Made by a program: the position numbers and the translations under genes. Source: Nannochloropsis salina CCMP1776 (lineage: Eukaryota; Sar; Eustigmatophyceae; Eustigmatales; Monodopsidaceae). Taken from it: a stretch of 39,811 bases of DNA. The stretch lies in assembly GCA_004565275.1 (NCBI GenBank), contig SDOX01000021.1, forward strand, positions 1,337,809 through 1,377,619. The letters are read 5' to 3'. Below, one piece after another: positions 10,724 to 19,308 of this stretch. Each line of letters opens with the position of its first letter. The stretch's first letter is position 1. The notes beneath the pieces were generated by a model that saw nothing but the letters and a program-made list of their open reading frames with translations, ran no database searches and was not told where the DNA came from.

Positions 10724-11603
10724 TGCGCGGCAGTCAGCACTATTGATGCTGACGTACTTTCAGATTGCTATACATGCGTAATTTGTACTCTATGTATGCT
10801 TCCACTTCCTTGTTCTGTAGTGAGACACATCATGTGATTACTTTAATTTTAAGGTACGGACTATTTGGCATTCGGTACATAGCCTAAATATATATGAATG
10901 ACCGCTCTCATTTGCAGCTAAGGAAGCTCTACTTAGGTAGTGGGGCAATTCATGAATCATATCGTGCCCTCACTAATGAGCCGTGAAAAGAGCCCTCCAC
11001 TATGGCGACACAAGAATCGTTCTATCCATTTTGGTTTTTCTTGCTCACTTAAGAAAGTCTACACATACTAAATTGACGTTATGCACGCACGAGGCACGAG
11101 ACACCAGGTTTAGCATGGCAACCTTGTCACTTGCTGCCTCGGCCCATCTCCGGTAACGGACAATCCGTTACTTAACGGCTGGGCCCGATGTTGATGGGGC
11201 CGATGATGATGCCATCCTGATGCGGAGTAAAGTCTGTCTTGTTGAAATGGCTTGCCAAGGACCCTGGGTGCGTTAAATATCGTACCGGCAAGCACCACAC
11301 ACACTCGTGCCATCGTCAGGCGCGTGGTAGCGTTTAACATGTCCTTCAATGGCCTGGAGGGATGAATATCACAAGATAACTCGTCTTTTGGTACGGATCA
11401 TGCTGTCAGATTGCCCGCGTACTACTTGAACGCTTTGAAAAATGATCTCAGCCTCTTACTTAGATGTTATCAGGAATGATCATAAAATTTGCCCGCCAAA
11501 ACTCAAAGAAGCTTTTGCTTTGCTCAATACTACTATGCTCTTCCCCCATATTCCACGCAGGACGAGAATAAACAACGCTCTTTCCAATAACATATCCAAT
11601 ACA
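10724..11603. promoter_or_regulatory. Shared upstream region of glycosyltransferase and VDE-related genes
   Basis: About 0.9 kb of divergent intergenic DNA. It contains a cluster of TAACGG cores at 11153-11178. An in-frame open stretch reaches back to 11442 from the VDE-related start, so part of the 3' end could be coding if an earlier ATG is used. A 79-codon minus-strand frame (11110-11349) was not accepted as a gene. Confidence 0.4.
11153..11178. promoter_or_regulatory. Palindrome with three TAACGG (MYB-type) cores
   Basis: GTAACGGA-CAA-TCCGTTAC is a perfect inverted repeat with 8-nt arms and a 3-nt spacer (11153-11171). It carries TAACGG and its reverse complement CCGTTA; a third TAACGG follows at 11173-11178. 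AACGG/TAACGG is the core bound by MYB and MYB3R factors, so this is a plausible operator between two divergent genes. Function is inferred. Confidence 0.4.
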
Positions 11604-13135
11604 ATGGCCAACCTTGTGCAAAGCTTTTTTATTCTTGTTGCTTTTATCAGTGTCTGTTGGACCCCAGTGGCCGACGCAGGAGGAGCGAAAGTCAACAATG
11701 TCACGCCCTCAATGGCGCGCACTATCTTAATCGCAGCTATGTCTCATGAGATGGACACAGTGGCATCCGCGGTAAGCTTTCATACATTTTTAACTCAATT
11801 ATTATCTTGAAAGTAATCTTGACGAAATGTCACTCCCTGCTCAGGACCTGCCGTCAAGCCTAACGAAGACGGAAGCCAACACCACCTGTATCATGACATA
11901 TTGCACGGACGCGGCTTTGGATTGTGTGAAGGACCAGGCATGCCGCACCGCCCTGTCCTGCCTCTCCACCTGCGACTCGTTGGAAGACGATAGTCCCGAC
12001 AAGATCGAGCTGCAGAAATGCACGGCAGATTGCGTGGTGACCTATGAGAACGAGGCCCTGGACGCCGTCAACGGCTGCTTCGACTCCCACGACTGCATTG
12101 CCCTAACGCCCATCCCCCTCGCGTGCCGGGACACCCACCCTGCCTTTTCGATCCCACAAAATGTCACGGACATGGAAGGGGCATGGTGGGCGACTTGGGG
12201 GAAGAACGCTGTGTACGACTGTTATCCGTGCCAACGCCTGTCGTTCTCCCCGCTGAATGCCTCGTCCTGGTTGTACACGTCCAAGTACTTGACCCCCACC
12301 TTGGAGGGCGGGGTGCGGGCCTACGAGCTTCAGGCAGCATTTCCTTGGCCTGCGGACGGTATGGCGACAGCCATTGCCTTCAATTACACCTACCAAGGTA
12401 GGGAAGAGAGCAAGACACGGGGGGTTGTCAGCGATATCCTTCCGCCCCTGGGGAACCGCTCGCTGTGTGCTCGTGTTCGCACTCTCTTTCCTCTCCCTAT
12501 CCCCCTGCTAGATCGCATCTTTATGTTTTCTTTTATTCCTGTCTTCTCTTATCCGGACCATATGGCCCCACCCCGTCTGCACGCTCACTTTTCGCGTCTG
12601 TGGTCTCTTCATCCCCAGGAATGAGCCACGGAGAGGAGTGGCGATTCCTACACGTGGACCCATCCCTTGTTGTTCTTTACTACTGCGGGCAAGGCAACAC
12701 ATGGCAGTACGAGGGAGGGCTGGTCTTGTCGCGAGAACGAAGCAGCCCCCCCGACCACGTCTCCTTAGCCGCAGAGGTAAGAGCCTGCTTTCTTTTTTGG
12801 GGCCGAGGAGCTTGTCGTGGAGTGTGCATGCACTGTAGTGTTTTCGGGGTCGGCATTTTTCGGTCTTTGCATGTTGTCTTTCGCCTGCTTGGGTCGCAAA
12901 TGCCCTCGGCGGGCCTTTGGTCATTCTTGACCATTCCTGTCTCTTTTCCTGTGTGGATGGCAAGAACCGTATCCAAAACCTGAAAAACAACACGTTTGTC
13001 GCCGCATTTCACTCCTTTATTCGCCTCCCCCACTTCCCTCGTCTTCCTTGGCGTCAGGCCTTTGCTAAAATTGGCATAGATTTCGAGGAGGAGTTTTGCG
13101 AGCTGCAACCCAACCGCCCATGTCCTGCCCTTTAA
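11604..13135 (+). CDS. Violaxanthin de-epoxidase-related protein (VDE/VDR lipocalin family)
   Basis: VDE proper de-epoxidises violaxanthin in the thylakoid lumen; the role of the related proteins is less clear. Four exons: 11604-11771, 11845-12397, 12619-12776, 13058-13135. All are GT-AG with in-frame joins; the product is 318 residues. It starts with a signal peptide (MANLVQSFFILVAFISVCW...VADA). A Cys-rich domain follows, with eleven Cys between about residues 71 and 150 (TTCIMTYC, LSCLSTCDS, LQKCTADC). The lipocalin-like domain begins GAWWATWGKNAVYDC and includes WRFLHVDPSLVVLYYCG and GGLVLSRE. The end, AFAKIGIDFEEEFCEL...PCPAL, aligns with the family's 'AAxKxGRDFxxFxxxDNTCGPEP'. The Glu-rich C-terminal domain of true VDE is absent, which favours VDR over VDE. 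Where plant VDE has Asp-Asp-Trp there is Glu-Glu-Trp. No ASAFAP-like plastid cleavage motif is evident. An upstream ATG at 11442 is possible. Confidence 0.82.
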
Positions 13136-14263
13136 GCGAGCATTGCGAGCCCTTGGAGCCCAGCATCCTGAGAGATATGGAGAGAGCCTAAGCTGGAGCA
13201 TGCTTGGAAGGGCGGTAGAGCCACGTGTCTCCTTGTTACCCGGTGTACAGACAAGGCTTGAGGGAATATCGGAATGGTAGTAAAGGGTTAAGATACAAAT
13301 TACCCCGGGATATGTCCGTTAGATATTGTTTACAATTCTTTTTTGTTCAAACGATACGCACGGCTGTTGGCTCTCTCGTGATCATATAGCAGTGTGTCAC
13401 CCTCCTCTTTACGTGGGAGACTGCCCGTGTCTCTCGCCTAGCCTTCGAGATTTTCTGAAGCGAACAATTTAATGAAGGGGCTATTAGAGCAAAGATTGTC
13501 CACAAAGCTTCAGCAATGGCTTTGCTCCAATATACTTCTGATTTCTCAACACGCTGTATACTTTCTGAAATTCCTCGCAGGAGACGTGAAGTTCAAGATC
13601 AAAATCTCAAAAATTTCCCTCCAAAAACAAACAATTGCCTTAACCTTCAGTCTCTAGATGTACTTAATTTGGTTTTACATGAAGTTGTTGAAATGTAAAA
13701 ATCAAAAAGCTGAGAAGCATGTCATAGACATCAGGCACGGAAGTCGCCATCCGAGGCACTCCTACCAAAAATTGAGCGGTCAACCTTCGCGTGCCTAGTC
13801 CTGGTTTAATTATAGCACATCGTACACTACCTGTCAGGATCCTACTTGAAAATTTCGACTTTTGATTGATTGCAACGACGCGTTTTATATATATCTTCAC
13901 CTGCTAATAACCTCCCTCCTCAAGGTATGGCGTGTGCGAGCCTGACTGCACATTGCTATCAGGAAACACTGTTTTTTCTGTGTGCGAGCTATCAAATATG
14001 TTACAATGTCGAATATGGTTGAAATTTTCTGAGAAGTTCTCTACCTGTGGACGATAACGACAATTTTGATGCCCTACCTGTTAGTCAACTTGCCGTGCTT
14101 GGAGTATCCTGTCGTTGCTGATATGCCACGGCGATTGCGATACTTTATGGACCTCAATACTTCCATGGGCGCTTAATTTATCTCTTTCTGCGATTTATAC
14201 ACGCTAAGAGTGCCACACTGACCCCATCTTTACCATTTTTTGGCTTTCAGGCACTCCGGTCCC
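13136..14263. other. Intergenic, A+T-rich, no gene recognised
   Basis: Follows the VDE-related stop. A TTTCAG acceptor-like site at 14245-14250 just before the next start suggests that gene may have a 5' UTR intron in this region. Confidence 0.5.
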
Positions 14264-15346
14264 ATGAGCTCCACGGAGGGACTCACGCAGCGGAAGGGCA
14301 AGAAAGGCAACCAAAACGCTGCCAAAGCCCCTTCTGCGGACAAGGAAGATAAACACAAGCCTATCCGGGCGAGTGCTTCCTTGTTTCCACTCGATCCTAT
14401 CACGGAGAAGAATTTGGTGCGTAATGGGATATGTATTGTTGCGTCAACACGATGCATACGTGCCTCAGGAGGGTGGTCGGGGCAGGCTTTGTTAAAGTAG
14501 GGATTATTGGGTCTCTGGTCTTATATATTGAGAGACAAGCCTTATAATAGTAGTAACAACCTTCAAAAATACATCTTTCAAATTTGTGTTCCAATGCTCT
14601 TCTTCCGCAGTGTGGTATGATGGTATGAACTTTCCAATAATCGTCTCCTCCCGTCCCCTCCCTCTCCCCTTCCCCCCCCCCCCAGGCCACGCTTCGACAA
14701 TTTTTCATTCCATGCATCCTAGCTGTATACCTGGGCATTGTCCTTCAGGGCTACTCCGTCAAAGAATTCAACGGTTTAGTGACGAATCGTTATTTTTTGC
14801 TTGGTAGGGTGGGACGCGGAGGGCCCACGGGAGAGGGAAGTCCAATGTGTTTGGAAAAGCGTGCATCCTGCTATTTCGATGCAATGCCTGCGACGCCGAC
14901 ATTTTCGTTTGATCGAATCCATCTTCCCGCTGTTCATGGTCCCCTTTCTCCCCCCCACCTCTCCCTCCCTCCCCTTCCCCCTTCCCTCGCTCCTCAGGTT
15001 TTCGCGATGTGGAAGCTTTGAAGAAAGCGCTGGTGGCAAACTTGCGTGACAGTGCGATCTGGGGCTTGACCTACCTTTATGTGCGGCGGTTCTGCAACCC
15101 GGAATTTCGACCGAAAATGGCCACCTTTGTGCAGGACGGTTACTTTGGGGCCTTGGCGGTAGGCGGGGAGGGATGGAGGGAAGGAGGGAGGGAGGGAGGG
15201 AGGGAGGGAGGGAGGGAGGGAAGCGTTGAAAGAAACGATGGCTTCGAAGTTTTGCAAACTTTCGCTTTTCTTTTTTCCTTCTGTCCTCCCCCCTCCAGTC
15301 GTTCGCAACCACGTTGATCAAACAGGTCATCAACAATTTCACCTAA
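14264..15346 (+). CDS. Small predicted membrane protein, family not recognised
   Basis: Four exons: 14264-14416, 14686-14773, 14998-15158, 15299-15346. All are GT-AG and in frame, giving 149 residues. Residues 1-51 are hydrophilic and Lys-rich (QRKGKKGNQNAAK). A hydrophobic segment follows at about 57-74 (FFIPCILAVYLGIVLQGYSV), then an amphipathic helix (DVEALKKALVANLRDSAIWG). The end, GYFGALASFATTLIKQVIN, is moderately hydrophobic and stops at INNFT. Splice joins fall cleanly at codon phases 0, 1 and 0, which supports a real gene. The third intron contains a GGGA tract 17 nt after its donor. The start is the first ATG in frame after an acceptor-like site, so an upstream exon cannot be excluded. 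It is convergent with RPN8. I cannot name a function. Confidence 0.65.
15175..15222 (+). repeat. GGGA tract in an intron
   Basis: About eleven GGGA units lying just inside the last intron of the small membrane-protein gene, shortly after its GTAGGC donor. Confidence 0.9.
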
Positions 15347-15798
15347 GGCGACCGGACCGGGGAAGCNNNNNNNNNNNNNNNNNNNNNNNNNNNNNNNNNN
15401 NNNNNNNNNNNNNNNNNNNNNNNNNNNNNNNNNNNNNNNNNNNNNNNNNNNNNNNNNNNNNNNNNNTAATGGCCTCAAATGGAAGTGATAAGACAACTGC
15501 TCAGTCCTGTGAGAAAGGGTACGCCTCTACGGGCTTGCGCCCCGAGTTTATGGGGGTCAGACCCGATTTTTTCCCGGGGCTTTCCCCCGTCATGCTCGAA
15601 AAGATTTTTTCTCGTGTCTGAGGTTGCATTTTTTTCTTTGTGTGGTGCGCCTGAAGCCTGTCTCACCTTCGCCGTTGCCACGTCCCAGCCCACCTTCCCG
15701 TCGGTGCCCCGCCACCTTCCTACCTGCAGACTTGCCCTCTCCCTTCCTCCCTTCCTCCCTCCCTGCTTCCCTTCCTCCCTCCCTCCTTGACCTGAGTC
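15347..15798. other. Convergent intergenic spacer with assembly gap
   Basis: Contains the 3' flanks of the small membrane-protein gene and RPN8 and the run of N. Nothing else recognised in the visible bases. Confidence 0.6.
15367..15466. other. Assembly gap, exactly 100 N
   Basis: Exactly 100 ambiguous bases, a conventional placeholder length, so the true distance is unknown. It begins 20 nt after the stop codon of the small membrane-protein gene. Open reading frames drawn through it are artefacts. Confidence 0.98.
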
Positions 15799-18451
15799 CT
15801 ACTTCTTGCCTCCCTTCCCTTTCTCTCCACTCGCCCCTTTCTTCTCCCCGTTTTCCTTCCCCTCTTCCGTTTTCCCACCCTCCGTCCTTCCCTCCTTCCC
15901 TCCGTCCCTCCCTCCTTCCTTCCCTCCCTCTTTCCCTCCTTCCTCCATTTCCTGGAAGTCGATCTTGTTTTGCACGACCCCATGGAGCGCTACCACCGCC
16001 CTTATTAGGGAGGAGAGGTAGATGACGAACTGGAGGGAGGGAGGAGGGGAGAAGGGAGGGAGGGAGGGATCGGGGGAGGGAGGGCATGGGAAGTCGCACA
16101 TGAGTGGGAAGTGATGACAGGTTCGAGCTTTGGAAACATCCACAAGGCGAGGTCTCCAGCCTGTCATGCCCCCTGTCCCTCCCTTTCTCTCTCCCCCCTT
16201 ACAGCCTGTTCTCTCCCCTGTCCCTCCCTTCCTCCCTCCCTCCTTCCAGCCTGTCATGCCTCCTGTCCCTCCCTTTCTCTCTCCCCCCTTACAGCCTGCT
16301 CTCTCCCTTACCCCCCTCCCTCCCTCCCTCCCTCCAGCCTATTCTCTCCCCTTTATCTCCCTCCCTCCCTCCAGCCTATTCTCTCCCCTTTCCCTCCCTC
16401 CCTCCTTACAGCCTGTTCTCTCCTCTTACCCTCCCTCCCTCCTTCCAGCCTGTCCTTCCCGCTTTCCCTCTCTCCCTCCTTACATGCATGTCGTTGGTCT
16501 TCACAAGGAGGCCGTGGACCAGCTCATTGACATTCAGGTTGGGCAGCAGGTTAAAAACAGTCTGAGGGAGGGAGGGAGGGAAGGAGGGACGGAAGGAAGG
16601 TGAAGGGAGGTAGGAGGGAAAGTGAGAAATATAGAGCGGGAGAGGAAATGGGCCGGGAGAAAACTGGGGGAAAAGCATTCACATATCCTTCCTACCTTGT
16701 CGTCCAACCCTCCCTCCCTCCCTCCCTCCCTCAATTCTTCCTTTCCACCCTCTTCCTCCCTCCCTACCTGCATGTTGTAAACGATGAGGTTGTTGACCGG
16801 GAGCTTCCCTTCCACGACTTGCATCAGGTAGGTGTGCATCTCTTGAAGACGATCGCGTAGGCCGGCCAGGGCGACGAGCTTCTGCTTGACCTGCAAAGGG
16901 AGGGAAGGAGGGAGAGAGGGAGGGAGAGAGGGAGGGATGGAGGGAGGGAGGGGTAGGAAGGGCTTATCTGCATGACTGTCTCTTAAACATCGAAGGCGAC
17001 AGCAAGCTGAGGCTCTAGCTCACTTTCGCACGGAAGACAAAAGACGAAGGACAAGGGCAAAGGGAGGGAGGGAGGGAGGGAGGGAGGGAGGGAGGGAGGG
17101 AGTACCTGGTTGGCAAGCGTGGATACGGAGGGATCGTTGATATCCCGCAAGAGGTGCTCCACCCCGACCTCCTCCGCCTCCAAGGCCCCAACCGAGGACG
17201 GGACGTGCTCGAAGGTCCGCTGGATCTCCTTACCCTCCTGGATAGGCGGGAGGGAGGGAGCGAGCGAGGGAGGGACAGACGGTGAATGTGTCACGCTACA
17301 TTCCATTCCTGGAAACCTGCCCTGCTTCTACCGAGGGAAGACTCACTGCCCTCTGCCTCCCTCCCTCCCTCCCTCGCTCGCTCACCCCCTCCACCTCCTC
17401 CTTGCTCCTGTAGGCCGTGACCGGGATGCCCTCCACGCCTGGCCGCACGTCGATGATGACAAAGACAGGGGCGGAGGAGAACCGCCGAAAGACTTCGTCG
17501 ATCTGAAGGGAGGAAGGGGGGAAGGGTGAGAGGCGTGCACGCGGGCGAAGGGCGTCTGCACCCATACCACCCACCTGGAGATCGTTTTCTTTGATTTTGG
17601 GCCCAGTGCTGTAGAACCCGACGATACGCTCTTTGGCTGGCAGGCCAGGAAATGCCCAAGAGGGGAGGGAGGAGGAGGGAAGGAGAGGGTTGAGTCAGGA
17701 GGCAAGGCAAGCAGGATGAGAGGAAGCGGGGCAGGTTGGGACGCACCGTTGATCTTCTTGAACATGTAAAACATGCTTTCGAGATAGTTGTGGTCCAGAT
17801 ACCAAACAAGTGGGTTCTTTAAGTCCTCTTCGAAGGGCACTGGGATGGAGGAGGGATAGGGAGGAGGAAATGAGAGCGGGCATCCAGACTCCCGCGCACG
17901 CGCGCTGGACAAGAAGTCCAAAAAATCGATTAAATCGATCTAAGAGGATTGCCACGAGATCATGCGACCGTACCTGCAAAGGAGTTTGTGATGTCGATGC
18001 GTCCTCTCCATGTGGTGCCCAACAGGACTCCCACGACGCGCTTCCTAGTGTCCTTGGCCACGCGATTGTAGTGATCGACAGTGGAGAGGAGAACGAGAGG
18101 GTGGACGATGACCTCAAGCTAGTGATGTTTTAAGATGGAAAGGCAAGAGAGGAAATGAACAGAAGGAAAATTGTGAGACGAGATGGTATTGGGGCGGAGC
18201 TGTTGGGGGTGTGCGAGAGATATAGGAGGGAAATCTGCCAATTCTGCCTCTTGCAACACAAGAGATCGCAGACATCGACACACACGTCTATGAAACTCCA
18301 CCAAGTTCTTTCACCGTACCTCATCAGCGGCAAGATTTGCAGTCGTAACGATTGTTGTCGCTTCCTCCTCGGGCTTCTTGTTATCTCCATTTTTTGGGGC
18401 ATCTTCCCCCACTCCTTCCTTTTTATCCTTCTCTACATCCATTGGTGCCAT
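15799..18451 (-). CDS. RPN8: 26S proteasome regulatory subunit Rpn8 (PSMD7)
   Basis: Non-catalytic MPN subunit of the 19S lid; dimerises with the deubiquitinase Rpn11. Nine exons in gene order: 18451-18320, 18118-17974, 17839-17747, 17636-17575, 17502-17386, 17237-17106, 16890-16768, 16561-16484, 16029-15799. All introns are GT-AG; the joins are in frame and give 370 residues. Motifs seen: [106 protein letters not shown] and [12 protein letters not shown]. The JAMM HxH metal ligands are absent (FYSTGPK instead), as expected for Rpn8. Both ends are longer than in the human protein (324 residues): a 44-residue acidic N-terminal exon, and a C-tail of Lys/Glu/Gly repeats ([12 protein letters not shown]...) encoded by a GGGA-type tract. 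Family certain; small exon-edge errors possible. Confidence 0.95.
16156..16480. repeat. Intronic minisatellite in RPN8
   Basis: Eight imperfect units of about 36-45 nt fill the last intron. On the plus strand each begins CCAGCCTG or ACAGCCTG (starting near 16156, 16202, 16246, 16290, 16335, 16370, 16407 and 16446) and continues with CTCTCCC and CCCTCC runs. On the gene strand several units read GGCTGTAAGGAGGG, which resembles a 5' splice site. Confidence 0.85.
17061..17101 (+). repeat. GGGA tract abutting an RPN8 splice donor
   Basis: About ten GGGA units. On the gene (minus) strand it is TCCC repeated, starting four bases after the GTAC donor of the intron following exon 6. Confidence 0.9.
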
Positions 18452-19308
18452 ATTTGCGTAGAGACTCTGTGACAATGAATTGAAACGTTAAGTGGCGTAG
18501 TTGGTGTAGAGAAAGTTTACTGCTCGCTGAAGACGTGCTTCTTCGTAGTTCCGAGGCTTAGATGGGCGGTCAGGCAAAGGACAACAAATGCACTAGGTAC
18601 ACTTGCAAGCACGACTCATTCAATCAAAAGATACTACATGCGTTCATGCATGAATAACTGCGCTGACAGTGGTAGTTGTCAAGGAAAAGGACTGGAACGG
18701 GGAAGAATTCTCGGGCGATGACGTGCGATGACGCTGGACATGTGATGGAATGTGCCCCTTCGATTGCCGGAGTGCAACTTGGTCCGGTGCCCTCCCCGCC
18801 ACTGGGAACTGACCGCTCCCGCTCTGAATTTTGGCTGGATTTTCACTCACATTGCCCGACACATGTCTGTCGGTAACATGTACTCCTGCGTGACTTGCTT
18901 CAAAAATTTGTTTTGATGTTGTGTTCTCTTGCTTCTGCCTATTTCTGACCATACGATACGATTTCCCCATTTCCCGCAAACAAAGGTGAAGGATAGATGA
19001 TTGGTGCTTCAATATGGCCTAGAGCTCGTGTAGGACGGAGTTCTAGCAGCGCTGTTCGTCCACTCCTCCCCTCTTTCGCGTTTTCTGGCGGATGGATGCA
19101 TGTTCCCGTTACCATACGGATGGTACGTCGGCTTTTCCTGCATTTTACGCGCATTATATCGTGCAGGTGGAGACACGAATATTTATTTAACCACATATGG
19201 AAAGACACCTCGCCTCCACTTTCGAAACAATTCTTATCGATGACCCTTTTATAGTTGCTTGCATTTCGTGATGTGTAAAGCAACCCTTCCTGGTACGAGA
19301 GGACCTTC
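18452..19308. promoter_or_regulatory. Divergent upstream region of RPN8 and the PPR gene
   Basis: About 0.86 kb between divergently transcribed genes, presumably holding both promoters. I saw no clear TATA box or repeated motif. Confidence 0.4.

Noticed and set aside
11110-11349. 79-codon minus-strand frame with a signal-peptide-like start (MARVCVVLAGTIF)
   Set aside because: Short, no conserved features in the remainder, and it covers the palindromic motif cluster; insufficient support for a gene.
15140-15621. Open frames running through the N stretch
   Set aside because: Created only by translating unknown bases.
15590-16610. Several overlapping Ser/Pro or Gly/Arg-rich frames around the RPN8 3' end
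   Set aside because: Shadows of the repeat-filled intron and last exon of RPN8; the spliced RPN8 frame explains the locus.
15799-18451. Rpn11/CSN5-type active deubiquitinase
   Set aside because: The HxH and Asp metal ligands of the JAMM motif are absent; the motifs fit inactive Rpn8.
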